Origin: Bifidobacterium bombi DSM 19703
Lineage (GTDB): Bacteria > Actinomycetota > Actinomycetes > Actinomycetales > Bifidobacteriaceae
DNA: 64,000 nt
NCBI RefSeq assembly: GCF_000737845.1
Contig: NZ_ATLK01000001.1
Coordinates: 1,426,001-1,490,000 of the forward strand
Reading direction: 5' to 3'
The notes under the pieces were generated by a model. That model saw nothing but the letters and a program-made list of their open reading frames with translations, did not search any database and had not been told where the DNA came from. How positions within the stretch are numbered: position 1 is the stretch's first letter; each line of letters begins with the position of its first letter. The position numbers and the translations under genes are program-made. Shown here in pieces: positions 9,526 to 19,255 of this stretch.

Positions 9526-11052
9526 ATGAGCCACCTTCCTTCAGCACCGTCTTCAGCACCGTCGTCTTCCGGTCCATCCCAAGAAGACCCTGCATCGTAT
9601 GCATCGCCTTCCGCCTCAGCTTCGCCTGAAGTTCGCCAGGGCAGGCCGCAAAGCCAGGAACCGGATCAACGCATCCTCGGGGCACCGCTGAGCGTCAACG
9701 ACGGACACAGGACCCGGGTACTGCTACTGGGCAGCGGCGAACTCGGCCGTGAGATAACGATAGAACTCATGCGTTTGGGAGCGTGGGTGTGCGCGGCCGA
9801 CAGCTATGGTGGCGCGCCCGCACAGCAAGTCGCCCATGAAGGACGTGTGGTCGACATGAGCAATGCCGATGCGCTGCAAGGGTTGATTGAGAGTATACGG
9901 CCAGATGTCATCATTCCTGAAGTAGAGGCAATTGCCACGCAGGTTCTAAAGCGGGCAGCCGAAAAAGGAATACAAGTGGCACCCAGTTCAGCCATCACGG
10001 CGATGTGCATGAACCGTGAGGAACTCCGGATTTTCGCTCACGAAACCTTGGGACTCCCCACAACGCCCTATCGATTCGCCAGTTCTCTAGAAGAACTGAG
10101 GAGTGGGGCGGAAGCGGTCGGATTCCCGTGCGTCGTAAAGCCGGTCATGAGCTCTTCAGGACATGGGCAAAGCGTGGTGAGTGGTTTTGACGAAGACGAC
10201 CGCAGCCGGGAATGGGCGTGCACGGACGACGACGTGGAGCCGTGCCATCGACCCGTTTTATCGAGCAGGCGATCACAACCACCACAAGGCGTCTCGTCCG
10301 AACATACACATCCTGACCCACTCGAAAACGCTTGGAACGAGGCTCAGACGGGAAGACGGGCGGCACGCTCAAGCGAGGTCTCACGTGTCATCGTGGAAGC
10401 TCTGGCGCCGTTAAGCGCGGAGCTGACAGTCATCACCATCAGCTCCGCCGCGGGGGTGAGCACATGCGAACCAATAGGCCAACGCCAGGAACACGGCGAC
10501 TACCGGGAATCCTGGCAACCAGCGGGGCCGACGGAGGCATTGCCCCAAGAAATCCTTGAGAAGGCCCGTCACATGGCGCAGTCCTTGGTGGAGGGCATGG
10601 TCCGTATGGCTCAGGCAGACGGTGAGCGTGGCTGGGGAGTGTACGGCGTGGAGCTGTTCGTGCTGAACGACGGTTCCCTGCTTTTCAACGAGGTATCGCC
10701 TCGCCCCCATGACACCGGCATGGTGACCATGATCTCCCAGCGTTTAAGCGAGTTCGCACTCCAGGCCCGGGCCGTGCTGGGCATACCCGTGACACAGGAG
10801 CATCTGGCTCCCGTTCCCGGCCATGGCGTGGCCGCGAGCCGTGCCATCGTGGTGCAAGGCGAAGGCGAAGTGACGTTTTCCCATGTGGACGAGGCCCTGG
10901 CCGAGCCGGGAACGGATCTGCGCATCTTCTCCAAACCACGGGTGAAGGGCCATCGACGTATGGCGGTGGCTCTCGCAGTGGGTGAGAATGAGCGGCAGGC
11001 ACGCACCAAGGCCGAACATGTGGCCGCCTCACTACGAATCGGCGTCGATTAG
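9526..11052 (+). CDS. purT: Formate-dependent phosphoribosylglycinamide formyltransferase PurT
   Basis: ATP-grasp enzyme making formylglycinamide ribonucleotide from GAR, formate and ATP in de novo purine synthesis. VLLLGSGELGREITIELMRL opens the pre-ATP-grasp domain; PEVEAIAT, PSSAITAMCMNREELR, the phosphate loop VVKPVMSSSGHGQSVV and GVYGVELFV with FNEVSPRPHDTGMVT are diagnostic. At 508 residues it is much longer than the roughly 390 of E. coli PurT. It has a Ser/Pro-rich N-terminal extension of about 60 residues and an insert of about 60 polar residues between SGHGQSVVSG and RVIVEA. A TACACT element lies 9-15 nt before the ATG with no clear ribosome site, so the message might be leaderless. 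Confidence 0.92.
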   Translation: MSHLPSAPSSAPSSSGPSQEDPASYASPSASASPEVRQGRPQSQEPDQRILGAPLSVNDGHRTRVLLLGSGELGREITIELMRLGAWVCAADSYGGAPAQQVAHEGRVVDMSNADALQGLIESIRPDVIIPEVEAIATQVLKRAAEKGIQVAPSSAITAMCMNREELRIFAHETLGLPTTPYRFASSLEELRSGAEAVGFPCVVKPVMSSSGHGQSVVSGFDEDDRSREWACTDDDVEPCHRPVLSSRRSQPPQGVSSEHTHPDPLENAWNEAQTGRRAARSSEVSRVIVEALAPLSAELTVITISSAAGVSTCEPIGQRQEHGDYRESWQPAGPTEALPQEILEKARHMAQSLVEGMVRMAQADGERGWGVYGVELFVLNDGSLLFNEVSPRPHDTGMVTMISQRLSEFALQARAVLGIPVTQEHLAPVPGHGVAASRAIVVQGEGEVTFSHVDEALAEPGTDLRIFSKPRVKGHRRMAVALAVGENERQARTKAEHVAASLRIGVD

Positions 11053-11246
11053 CCCACGTTGTGTGCCAAACACAGCGTCCTTCGCCGTGGCACGAGGTTC
11101 AATATTGTGAGTATCACCACATTAGCGACCACTAACGATTTACCCGGCAACACTGTACGATGAAGTCATAATCAAAAAAGCTATCCCGTGAATTTCATGT
11201 CAAACGATATGAATACCAGGTCGTCAGCAATCAAAAGGAGATTATC

Positions 11247-11810
11247 ATGACAATGCTCCAACATGAATTGACCGATTTCAAGGCCAAGTATTTTCAAAAC
11301 AACGAGATCAAAGAACTCACCAAAGCCGACCTTCTGGGCCATTGGTCATTGATCTTCTTCTACCCCAACGATTTCAGCTTCGTGTGCCCGACCGAACTGG
11401 AAGACCTCGCCGATCATTACGACGAATTCAAGAAGATCGGCTGCGAGGTCTACGGCGTCTCCCACGACACTGAGTTCGTACACAAAGCCTGGCATGAGTC
11501 CAATGACAAAATCGCCAAAATCCAATACCCGATGGTGGCCGACCCTACGAACCGCCTCTCACGTGACCTCGACTCCTATGACGAGGAGAACGGTCAAGCC
11601 GAGCGCGGCGATTTCATCCTGACCCCCGAAGGCAAGGTAGTGGCCTACGAGGTCATCTCCTCCAACGTGGGCCGTAACGCCGAAGAGATTCTGCGCCGCG
11701 TACAGGCCAGCCAGTTCGTCTACGAGCACGGCGACGAGGTCTGCCCGGCGAAGTGGACACCCGGCGACGAGACCATCGAACCGAGCCTGGACTTGGTCGG
11801 CCAGCTCTGA
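11247..11810 (+). CDS. ahpC: Alkyl hydroperoxide reductase AhpC (typical 2-Cys peroxiredoxin)
   Basis: Peroxiredoxin of 187 residues that reduces hydrogen peroxide and organic hydroperoxides. The peroxidatic cysteine is C47 in DFSFVCPTEL and the resolving cysteine is C166 in DEVCPAKW, the spacing expected of decameric AhpC. An AAAGGAG ribosome site sits 6 nt before the ATG. The AhpF-like reductase starts 274 bp downstream on the same strand and is the likely electron donor. Bifidobacteria generally lack catalase, so this pair is likely a principal peroxide defence; that is family knowledge, not shown here. Confidence 0.97.
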   Translation: MTMLQHELTDFKAKYFQNNEIKELTKADLLGHWSLIFFYPNDFSFVCPTELEDLADHYDEFKKIGCEVYGVSHDTEFVHKAWHESNDKIAKIQYPMVADPTNRLSRDLDSYDEENGQAERGDFILTPEGKVVAYEVISSNVGRNAEEILRRVQASQFVYEHGDEVCPAKWTPGDETIEPSLDLVGQL

Positions 11811-11846
11811 TACCGGTCTACCCGCTATAGCGACCTTTAGGCATCA

Positions 11847-11895
11847 ATGGGCGCGAATCCCCGAGCGCTGTACGGCGTACGCGGTTTGCGCCCAT
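11847..11895 (+). other. Inverted repeat between ahpC and the reductase gene
   Basis: ATGGGCGC at 11847-11854 pairs perfectly with GCGCCCAT at 11888-11895, with a loop that itself contains self-complementary GC-rich sequence. It is followed by only a weak T-stretch, so it could be an attenuator or an RNA-stability element rather than a strong terminator. Confidence 0.35.
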
Positions 11896-12084
11896 TCCTG
11901 TCCCTAGGCCCGCTCAAAAGTCGGTTCCGGCCGTTTTCCGCGGGGCATGCCACAAACGCATTCGAAATCATATGCCGGCATGCGGGCGCTTCGGCGAAGC
12001 CTGCAGATCATGCCGCAAGTCCGTTCCGCATGAGACAGCACGGCGACGCATGCGCGTCGCAATGAACGAAAACGAGGATAATCA

Positions 12085-13899
12085 ATGAAACAACAGAATG
12101 ATTTATACGATGTAGTAGTGGTCGGCGGCGGTCCCGCGGGGCTTACTGCCGGTCTGTACCTGGCCCGGGCGCGCTACCGCGTGCTTATCCTCGAGAAGGA
12201 CGACTTCGGCGGTCAGATCACCATCACTTCAGAGGTGGTCAACTACCCCGGCGTGGCATCCACCGACGGGCGAAGGCTCACCGAAACCATGCGTCAACAG
12301 GCCGAGGACTTCGGCGCCGAATTCAAGGCAGCCCAAGCCACCGGGCTCAGCGTTGACGGTGAGGTCAAAACCGTGCATACCAATCGCGGGGATATACGCA
12401 CATTCGGCATACTTATCGCCACAGGAGCCAACCCGCGCAGAATCGGCTTTGAAGGCGAATCGGAATACGCCGGACGCGGCATCTCCTACTGCGCCACCTG
12501 CGACGGGGAATTCTTCGACGGCAAGGAGGTGTTGGTGGTGGGCGGCGGTTTCTCCGCGGCCGAAGAATCCGTGTTCCTCACCAAATATGCGAAAAAGGTG
12601 ACCATCCTGGTGTTCACCGATGATTTCACCTGCGATGCCGCCGTAGCCGAGGGAGCCAAGAACAACCCCAAGATCGAAATCCATTACAACACCGAGCTCA
12701 AGGCCGTGGCCGCGGGTCAGGGAGGTCTCGCCGAGGCCACCATCCTTGACCGCAAGACCGGTGAAGAGCGCGTATGGAAACCAACCCAAAGCGACACGTT
12801 CGGAGTCTTCGTCTTCGCTGGGTACGTCCCGCAGACCGACATCCTCACCGGGGTCGTCGAGCTGAACGAACACGGTTATGTAACGACGCACGGTTATCTG
12901 GAGACATCCGTCCCCGGTGTTTATGCCGCCGGAGACCTGCGCGAGAAGAACCTACGCCAAGTGGTCACGGCCGTATCGGACGGCGCCGTGGCCGCCGTCG
13001 AGCTGGAACGCTACGCCAAGGACATGAGTGAGAAGACCGGACTCGTGCCGCCACGCCCCACGGACTCGCCTTATGAGAAGAGGGAGGCACAAAAAGCGGA
13101 AGCGGCGAAGAATTCAGCGACTTCACCTGCGCCCGCACCTTCACAAGGCACCATGGAAACGGCAGGTACGATCCAAACCAGTTCACGCTCAGGATTCTTC
13201 AATGAAGCCATCATCAAACAGCTCAACATGGTATTCGACAAGATGACCCGACCGCTCATCCTGCGCCTGGAACTCGACGGCACCAAGCTTTCCCGCGAGC
13301 TGGAAGGCTTCATCGACGAACTGGTGGATCTGAGCTCCGGTAGGTTGAGCAGCCAGAAAGTCCGGGCCGAATCCGGTTCGGCTTCAGCCGGTGCCGACGG
13401 CAAAGCCGGGTTTGATCCCGCGCAATCCATGCCGGACGCACGACCATGCGTACGCCTGTGCATACCGGGCGACGACGGCGAACCGGTGGAGACGGGGCTT
13501 GCTTTCCACGGCGTTCCCAGCGGTCATGAATTCAATTCATTCGTGCTTGGCCTGTATAATGCCGCAGGTCCCGGCCAAAGCGTGGACGCCGACAGCGATG
13601 CACGTATCAGGGCCATCGACACAACGACGGAAATCATGGTATTGGTCTCGCTGACCTGCACCATGTGCCCGACCACTGTGCTATCCGCCCAACGCATCGC
13701 GGCAGGAAACACGAACGTACGCGCCGAGGCCTATGACATCTCGCATTACCCGGAACTGCAAAACCAATACCACGCCATGAGTGTGCCCTGCATCGTCATC
13801 AACACGACCGATGCCAACGGGGCAACCAAGCAAACGGTCGAGTTCGGCAAAAAGAGCGTGCCGCAGATACTCGACCTCATTGAGCAAAGTCGAGACTGA
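12085..13899 (+). CDS. AhpF-like NADH/thioredoxin-reductase fusion with C-terminal tandem thioredoxin-fold domain
   Basis: 604 residues in three parts. Residues 1-320 are a thioredoxin-reductase-like flavoprotein: FAD motif GGGPAGLTAG, redox pair C136/C139 in YCATCDGEFF, NAD(P)H site VVGGGFSAAEE and the second FAD motif GVYAAGDLRE. A Pro/Ala/Ser-rich linker follows (about 330-370). The last 230 residues resemble the AhpF N-terminal domain, with a redox pair C525/C528 in LTCTMCPTT and a cis-proline element SVPCIVIN. The order is thus reversed relative to enteric AhpF, where that domain is N-terminal. It most likely reduces AhpC, encoded just upstream. A 14-bp terminator hairpin lies 12 nt after the stop. 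Confidence 0.9.
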   Translation: MKQQNDLYDVVVVGGGPAGLTAGLYLARARYRVLILEKDDFGGQITITSEVVNYPGVASTDGRRLTETMRQQAEDFGAEFKAAQATGLSVDGEVKTVHTNRGDIRTFGILIATGANPRRIGFEGESEYAGRGISYCATCDGEFFDGKEVLVVGGGFSAAEESVFLTKYAKKVTILVFTDDFTCDAAVAEGAKNNPKIEIHYNTELKAVAAGQGGLAEATILDRKTGEERVWKPTQSDTFGVFVFAGYVPQTDILTGVVELNEHGYVTTHGYLETSVPGVYAAGDLREKNLRQVVTAVSDGAVAAVELERYAKDMSEKTGLVPPRPTDSPYEKREAQKAEAAKNSATSPAPAPSQGTMETAGTIQTSSRSGFFNEAIIKQLNMVFDKMTRPLILRLELDGTKLSRELEGFIDELVDLSSGRLSSQKVRAESGSASAGADGKAGFDPAQSMPDARPCVRLCIPGDDGEPVETGLAFHGVPSGHEFNSFVLGLYNAAGPGQSVDADSDARIRAIDTTTEIMVLVSLTCTMCPTTVLSAQRIAAGNTNVRAEAYDISHYPELQNQYHAMSVPCIVINTTDANGATKQTVEFGKKSVPQILDLIEQSRD

Positions 13900-13910
13900 C
13901 GTCTTCCCAT

Positions 13911-13944
13911 GAATCATGCCCGCCCTAAGTGGTGGGCATGATTC
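13911..13944 (+). terminator. Hairpin terminator after the AhpF-like gene
   Basis: GAATCATGCCCGCC and GGTGGGCATGATTC form a 14-bp stem (one G-U pair) with a six-base loop, 12 nt after the stop codon. The trailing sequence GGTTTCC is only moderately T-rich. It may act for both strands. Confidence 0.65.
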
Positions 13945-14234
13945 GGTTTCCGCGTCAGATTGACGGCTTCCCTTGGGTCGTCCCTTTTCCTGGGGTACGG
14001 AGACATAATCCGATGCCGCATCCATTTGACGACACACTCCGCCAAACGCTTCATTGAATGCAAAAGCTTGCATATGTACAGATGGCCATTCCTCACGACT
14101 GAGGCTCGAAATTGCCGCCTGAAGGCTCTGGGAGAACGGATTCAAGTGCTGTAAGTCAAATTTCACTGAATGCCCTAACGCTGTATGCATGGTGATGGTA
14201 ACGTATGAAGCGTATGAAACAGGGGGCACGCGAT

Positions 14235-15251
14235 ATGCATCACGGCGATGGACATGATGATAATGGACGACCGGTACCTGCACATGCCATGGATCTACCG
14301 GATGCCGCTGGAAAGGCAACGGTTGGGAAACGCAGCTACCGAGGCCCGGCGATAATCGTTTTCGCGCTGATTGCGATAGTCGCACTCGCACTTGTAGCCA
14401 TATTGTTACCGCGACTGTCGAATCCGCACGCCCCGGATTTGACTTCCGCCAAGGCGAGTGCCTCGACGCAACCGAGGCAATCCGCAACGACGGACGACCA
14501 GGACCGATCGGACTCCGTTGCAACCCTGTACCTGCACGGATACAACGGCGGCAAGGTCTCCACGGACAGCATGATTGAGTACGCGGAAAAACACGAGGAC
14601 GCCACGAAGGTGCTCACCGTGACCATTTCCTCGCAAGGCGACGTGAAACTCACCGGCACATGGCCTAAGCACACCAAACGCCCACTGATCCAAGTGCTGT
14701 TCGAAGACAACACCAACGTGGATTACGGCGTCACCAGCGAATGGGTACATAGCCTCATCGTCACGCTGCAGCAGCGCTACCATATCCGTCGTTACAACAC
14801 CGTCGCCCATTCCATGGGCAACCTCGTCATGATGTACTACGAAATGCAGTACGGGCAGGACACCAGTCTTCCGAAACTCGAGAAACAAGTCAACATCGCG
14901 GGCAATTTCGACGGCATCGTGGGGGTTGACGATTCCCCTAACATGAACACCATCCAAGCCGATGGCTCGCCAACGTACCGCAACCAGCATTTCAACTATC
15001 TGCTCGCCCATAAAAACAACTATCCCGATGGCGTCGAGGTGCTCAACATCTTCGGCAATCTCGATGACGGCACCAACAGTGACAACAATATCTCGACGGC
15101 ATCGGCACGTTCATTGAACTACATTCTGAAGGGCAAAGCCGCCAGCTACAGAGAGATCGAGGTTCACGGCAAGATGGGCCAGCACAGCAAACTGCACGAG
15201 AACCCGAAAGTCAGCGACGAGATAGACGCCTTTCTGTGGGGACGCGGCTAG
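14235..15251 (+). CDS. Membrane-anchored alpha/beta hydrolase, DUF915-like
   Basis: About 338 residues. A hydrophilic N-terminus is followed by one hydrophobic helix (IIVFALIAIVALALVAILL) and an extracytoplasmic hydrolase domain. The domain shows LHGYNGG (oxyanion region), nucleophile motif VAHSMGN, an acidic residue in IFGNLDDGTNSD and a histidine in the MGQHSKLHENP tail, as in DUF915 hydrolases of Gram-positive bacteria. The substrate is unknown; a lipid or ester is inferred. I prefer the ATG at 14235, 8 nt after AGGGGG; an ATG at 14205 would add 10 residues. It stands alone between ahpCF and the damaged redox cluster. Confidence 0.8.
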   Translation: MHHGDGHDDNGRPVPAHAMDLPDAAGKATVGKRSYRGPAIIVFALIAIVALALVAILLPRLSNPHAPDLTSAKASASTQPRQSATTDDQDRSDSVATLYLHGYNGGKVSTDSMIEYAEKHEDATKVLTVTISSQGDVKLTGTWPKHTKRPLIQVLFEDNTNVDYGVTSEWVHSLIVTLQQRYHIRRYNTVAHSMGNLVMMYYEMQYGQDTSLPKLEKQVNIAGNFDGIVGVDDSPNMNTIQADGSPTYRNQHFNYLLAHKNNYPDGVEVLNIFGNLDDGTNSDNNISTASARSLNYILKGKAASYREIEVHGKMGQHSKLHENPKVSDEIDAFLWGRG

Positions 15252-15719
15252 TTGGCTGCTCCAATCGGTGACTTCTTACAGGGTATCGACCGAGCCGCAC
15301 CATCATTGTGCCGAAAGCTCCGTCGCCAATGCATGTTTTGGATAGAAGGTTCGGCAGACGATTCCGCCTCGCCGGCTCGGCATCGATTCCCCGTTAACGA
15401 CCCAACCATGACAATACCGGTAAACGTGCAATCTCCATCCGTTCGAAGCATCCAAACCAACGCGTATACGACTGCAAACATGCGGCATGCTGCGGCTTGG
15501 AACCTTGTACGGAACCGATGGCGCGGAACCGGAGCCTATTCGATGGTCCGCCAATCGCCACGATGGAATCAAGACTGATGAAAAACGTCCTACAATCCCT
15601 GGGAAGTGCGATTTGGCAGTGAAAGCGCTTGAAGGCATAGGCTGATTCATGATACGTGTCAAGGAACCGTGGGGGAGCGTTCAGCGAATTCTCTTACGTA
15701 CTCTCGAAAGGGCGGAATT
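15252..15719 (+). other. Intergenic region without recognised genes
   Basis: 468 bp between the hydrolase gene and a broken aldo/keto reductase. Open frames on both strands here lack start signals and family motifs. I see no tRNA or clear terminator. Confidence 0.5.
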
Positions 15720-16063
15720 ATGAAAACAAGGCATATCGGCAGTCTGGAAGTCTCCCCGATCGGCATGGGCTGCATGGCCCCTTCACATGACTAAGGCAAA
15801 ATGCCGAGCCGTGAGGAGAGTGGATGCCATTCGCTCAGCGTATGATTTCGGTTGCACCCTGTTCGATACCGCCGAAAGCTATGGCGAAGAGCAGTTCCAT
15901 GCCGAACACAACGAGCAGCTGGTAGGTGAAGCCGTCAACCCCTTCCGTAATGACATCGTGCTCGCTTCGTAATTCCACCTGCGTGACGGGGAAGTCCACG
16001 GCCACCGCGGCGTGGAGGAGTCGGAGCAATCGTCCTTCGGCAACAACTGGACGAACAGGTAAG
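15720..16063 (+). pseudogene. Aldo/keto reductase, N-terminal remnant with frameshift and stops
   Basis: Reading from the ATG at 15720 gives MKTRHIGSLEVSPIGMGCMA, a textbook aldo/keto reductase start, then a TAA at 15792. Shifting frame continues the same protein: VDAIRSAYDFGCTLFDTAES, then YGEEQFHAEHNEQLVGEAV and FRNDIVLAS, until a stop at 15970, after which FHLRDGEV can still be read. The catalytic Asp and Tyr region (FDTAESYG) survives, but at least two lesions are present and roughly the C-terminal two thirds of a normal 280-330-residue enzyme is absent. A ribosome-site-like AAAGGGCGG lies before the ATG. It sits just upstream of a flavodoxin gene, a frequent neighbour of such reductases. 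Confidence 0.85.
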
Positions 16064-16249
16064 CGGCTACGCGGCTAGGCGCGTATGCCCGACGACAATC
16101 ATCGCTGGCCATTGGCACGGATGCACACGACCCATCCGAAAATGCGAAAACGTAAAGAAAGCACGCATAGGCAAACTCCCAGAGGTCGCCGCTGCGGGCG
16201 TTCGCACCCTTACGTGCAAACCCCCTTTGAACCACAGAAAAGGATCACT

Positions 16250-16957
16250 ATGAAGGAATTCATCGGCAAACACAAAGGACTACTCATCGTGTCGGTGGCG
16301 ATCATCATCGTCTTCGCATTGTTGGGATGGAACTTCCAACGCAGTAGAGCGTATCGGCAGACATCCACGACGGAAAGCAAATCAGCCATCACGACCGTGC
16401 CGAAAAAGCAGAGTGCCACCAAAGGCAATGAAAAGGCCGACGGCGGAAAGATTCTCATCGTCTTCTTCTCTCGATCGGGAATCAACTATGGCAACAAGAA
16501 CCTCGAAATCGGCAACACCCACCGCGTGGCCAATGAGATCGCGCGCGTGACCAAAGGCGACGAAGTGGAGCTGAAAACCGTTCAGCCCTACCCCGCCAAC
16601 TATGACCAGACCGTGGACCAAGCGCAGAACGAACAGAACACGAACGCACGCCCTAAACTCCAGGAACCGTTGCCCGACATATCGCAATATCAGACGGTGT
16701 TCATCGGCTACCCCATCTGGTGGAGCGATATACCGATGCCGGTACGTACGTTCATGGACTCGGCCGACCTCAACGGCAAGACCGTGATTCCCTTCTCCAC
16801 GAACGAGGGCTCCGGTTGGGGCAACTCACTGGAGACGCTCAAACATCAGTATCCGCACGCAAACTTCAAAAAGGGCTTTGAGACCGAAGGCAACAAGGCA
16901 CAAAACGCGAACAAGGAGATTGATAGCTGGCTGGAAAGCTTGGGCTATCACGCCTAA
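16250..16957 (+). CDS. Membrane-anchored flavodoxin-like protein
   Basis: 235 residues. The N-terminal 25 include one hydrophobic helix (LLIVSVAIIIVFALLGWNF), then a Ser/Lys/Thr-rich linker and a flavodoxin-fold domain from about residue 65. The FMN phosphate loop appears as VFFSRSGINYGN, the aromatic loop as IGYPIWWSDIPMPVRTF, and STNEGSGWGNSLE follows, as in the NAD(P)H-quinone-reductase-like flavodoxins. The start at 16250 follows AGAAAAGGATC; a start at 16085 would put 55 implausible residues ahead of the membrane anchor. It lies upstream of a ferric-reductase-like flavocytochrome and may exchange electrons with it at the membrane; that pairing is inference. Confidence 0.85.
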   Translation: MKEFIGKHKGLLIVSVAIIIVFALLGWNFQRSRAYRQTSTTESKSAITTVPKKQSATKGNEKADGGKILIVFFSRSGINYGNKNLEIGNTHRVANEIARVTKGDEVELKTVQPYPANYDQTVDQAQNEQNTNARPKLQEPLPDISQYQTVFIGYPIWWSDIPMPVRTFMDSADLNGKTVIPFSTNEGSGWGNSLETLKHQYPHANFKKGFETEGNKAQNANKEIDSWLESLGYHA

Positions 16958-17110
16958 GGGTACCGTCGATGTCTGAGCGCCGAATCCATGCAAAACCGCC
17001 ATTTTCACTATTCACCCAATGATGGGGCATGAACCCGTCACCCATCACATGCTCGGGCATGGGCGCCAAACCAATCTGAGCCGAAACAAGAAGAAACTGA
17101 GGAGAAAGCG

Positions 17111-18442
17111 ATGCTGAAACGTCATCCGATCATACTCAACTGCGTGTGGATGCTCATCCTGCTTGCGCTTCCATTGCCGTTGGTCGCAATACTGGATTCA
17201 AGCCTCTTGCCCGCGGCGATTTCGCAGCTCCTCCCCATCGATGCAGGCGTGACGGCCTACGTGTGGTGGCTCGCCGCCGTGGCTCTTTCCACACGTCCAC
17301 GATGGATCGACCGAATCATGGGCCTGCCGAAAATGTACCTGATTCACTCCTTGCTTGGAATCGGCGCGCTGCTTCTGGCTTTTCTGCACCGGCATTTCCT
17401 GATGACCATGGGTCGCTGGATAGCGCTGGCTGGCAACACGGCTTGGTATCTGGCGCTTTTCGGGCTCACATACGCGCTACTCATGCTCTCAGGTCTTCTG
17501 GTCGACCGATTCACCCCTGCGTCCAAGTTGAAGCATCGGTTGGAAACCGTCTTCAACCATCAGATTTCGGTATGGGTTCATCGTCTCAATCTGGTGGCGA
17601 TTCTCGCCATCTGGTTGCATGTGCACCTTATCGGGCGCATCAGCATCCACTTCTGGTTCATCACCCTCTTCGACCTATACACGGTCGCCGCCCTCGGTTG
17701 TTACTGCTGGGCAAAATTCCGCGGCCCAGCCAAGTACCTGCACGGAACCATCGTAGAGAACCGTGAACTGAGCCCTCAGACACAAAGGCTGGTCCTGGAT
17801 TTCGGGCGCAACGCTCATGGTTATGAGGCAGGGGACTACTTCTTCTTCACTTTTCCGGCCATTTCCAACGAGAACCACCCGTTTTCCGTGACCGATGCCC
17901 CGGACAACCACCTGGCGGAACGCACTGCGGACGGCAAAAACGAGCGGAATCAACACCGTATGGTGCTGACCGTACGTAAGCTGGGAGACTACACCAAACA
18001 CCTCGCCGATTTACCGGTCGGCAGCGAGGTCGGTGCGGAGGGCCCCTTTGGCCGGTTCGCCGATGACATCGAACGTTGCATTGCCTCTGATAAACCGGTG
18101 GTACTTGTAGGTATGGGAACCGGCATAGCGCCTTTGCTGAGCTTGGCTGAAGAATACCGAACTCGGCTGCCGATTCATGTGATCTGGACGGTTCGCGCGG
18201 GTTCGGAGGCCTATTTTGACCACGAGTTCCGAAACATGCGCGACGATGATGAAATCCGTTACGACATGCAGGTAGGCCGACTGACCGATGAGCAGATACC
18301 TCGACTGCTTTCCAAAACCGAGCTGAAAGAAGCGACGTTCTTCGTCGTCGGGCCGGCACGGGGAGTGATTGACGTCGAACACATGCTTCATGCCCAGGGC
18401 GTGGCACGCCAGAGGCTTGTAGATGAGCGCCTGACGATGTGA
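17111..18442 (+). CDS. Ferric-reductase-like transmembrane flavocytochrome with NAD(P)H/FAD domain
   Basis: 443 residues. The N-terminal 215 hold about six membrane helices with histidines suited to haem binding (IHSLLG, LHRHF, VHRLN, WLHVH), as in the ferric reductase/NOX family. The C-terminal half is a ferredoxin-reductase-type domain: the FAD stretch HPFSVTDAP, GAEGPFGRF, the nucleotide motif VGMGTGIAPLLSLAEE and VVGPARGVID. A GAGGAG ribosome site lies 6 nt before the ATG. It may carry electrons across the membrane to iron, quinone or oxygen. It is intact, while the reductase genes on both sides of the flavodoxin pair are broken. Confidence 0.88.
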   Translation: MLKRHPIILNCVWMLILLALPLPLVAILDSSLLPAAISQLLPIDAGVTAYVWWLAAVALSTRPRWIDRIMGLPKMYLIHSLLGIGALLLAFLHRHFLMTMGRWIALAGNTAWYLALFGLTYALLMLSGLLVDRFTPASKLKHRLETVFNHQISVWVHRLNLVAILAIWLHVHLIGRISIHFWFITLFDLYTVAALGCYCWAKFRGPAKYLHGTIVENRELSPQTQRLVLDFGRNAHGYEAGDYFFFTFPAISNENHPFSVTDAPDNHLAERTADGKNERNQHRMVLTVRKLGDYTKHLADLPVGSEVGAEGPFGRFADDIERCIASDKPVVLVGMGTGIAPLLSLAEEYRTRLPIHVIWTVRAGSEAYFDHEFRNMRDDDEIRYDMQVGRLTDEQIPRLLSKTELKEATFFVVGPARGVIDVEHMLHAQGVARQRLVDERLTM

Positions 18443-18657
18443 CACACAATGTACGCCCCTTGACGGCTCGACTCTGCGTATGTGTTTTCTACCGTCAAGA
18501 AAGTCGACAGATTTGTTATATGTGTAGAAAAACCATCGTAACCTCTGCAATCCACATAACGTTGCAGCGAGCGCCCCGCTATGTCCACATAAACCAGCTA
18601 TGAAACGGTTATAAAACGGTCATGCAACAGCTACGCAACGGCTGGAATCGTACCCCT

Positions 18658-19180
18658 TTAGATAAGCACTGGATTGCGGTCAATGCGAATATCGGAGACC
18701 GTAAGGTTGAGGTCGTTGACCAGATTCAGAAGAGCGATCCGAGCCAACTCATCAACACGCATGAACGTATGCTGCTTTCCAGCGGTACTAGTCATGGCTT
18801 TCGCGGTAGAAGTCCGTGTCGATACCGCCCGGATATACACCGATCACACGCACACCAGACCCCTTATAAGCCGCCTTGAGGCTTTCCGTATAGCCACGCT
18901 CACCCCATTTGGCCGCGCGCAGTAGACGGACTCCTCAGCCGTTGCCCCTGGTGGCGGCGGTGCTCTGGCGCACGAAGTCCTCGTCCGTAACGTCACCCAC
19001 AAAACCTTGGTACTGCGACGTTTCAAACTCGCGGTCAAGCTGAGCCATGCGCTCGGCGTCGAAATCGACACCGCACACAAACCAACCGCGTTCGAGAAGC
19101 TGACGTACCAGCTCAAGGCCGAGCCCCGCCGCTGATCCTGTGACAATGGCCGCATGAAATGTACCCCTTTGAACACCCAT
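18658..19180 (-). pseudogene. Short-chain dehydrogenase/reductase, internally deleted and frameshifted
   Basis: The N-terminal part, starting at 19180, reads a Rossmann SDR: AAIVTGSAAGLGLELVRQLL, VCGVDFDAERM and VGDVTDEDFV. It breaks near 18940. A C-terminal part resumes in another frame as RAAKWGERGYTESLKAAYKG and VRVIGVYPGGIDTDFYRES, hits a stop, and continues in a third frame through MRVDELARIALLNLVNDL to 18658. The middle, including the NNAG stretch and the catalytic Ser/Tyr-xxx-Lys, is missing, so the gene cannot make an active enzyme. It is convergent with the flavocytochrome gene. Confidence 0.85.
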
Positions 19181-19255
19181 GACTCCTCCTCGGATTGTGC
19201 AACATCCGCTGTAACCCGTTAAGCTACAATCATGCCTTAACATGCTATACAAGCG

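Noticed and set aside
13681..14523. 280-codon minus-strand frame across the ahpF-like terminator
   Set aside because: Crosses a strong hairpin and overlaps two supported genes; residue content is atypical.
15303..15662. 119-codon minus-strand frame in the 15.3-15.7 kb gap
   Set aside because: No ribosome site, no family resemblance, and stops in equivalent positions on shifting the frame; probably non-coding.
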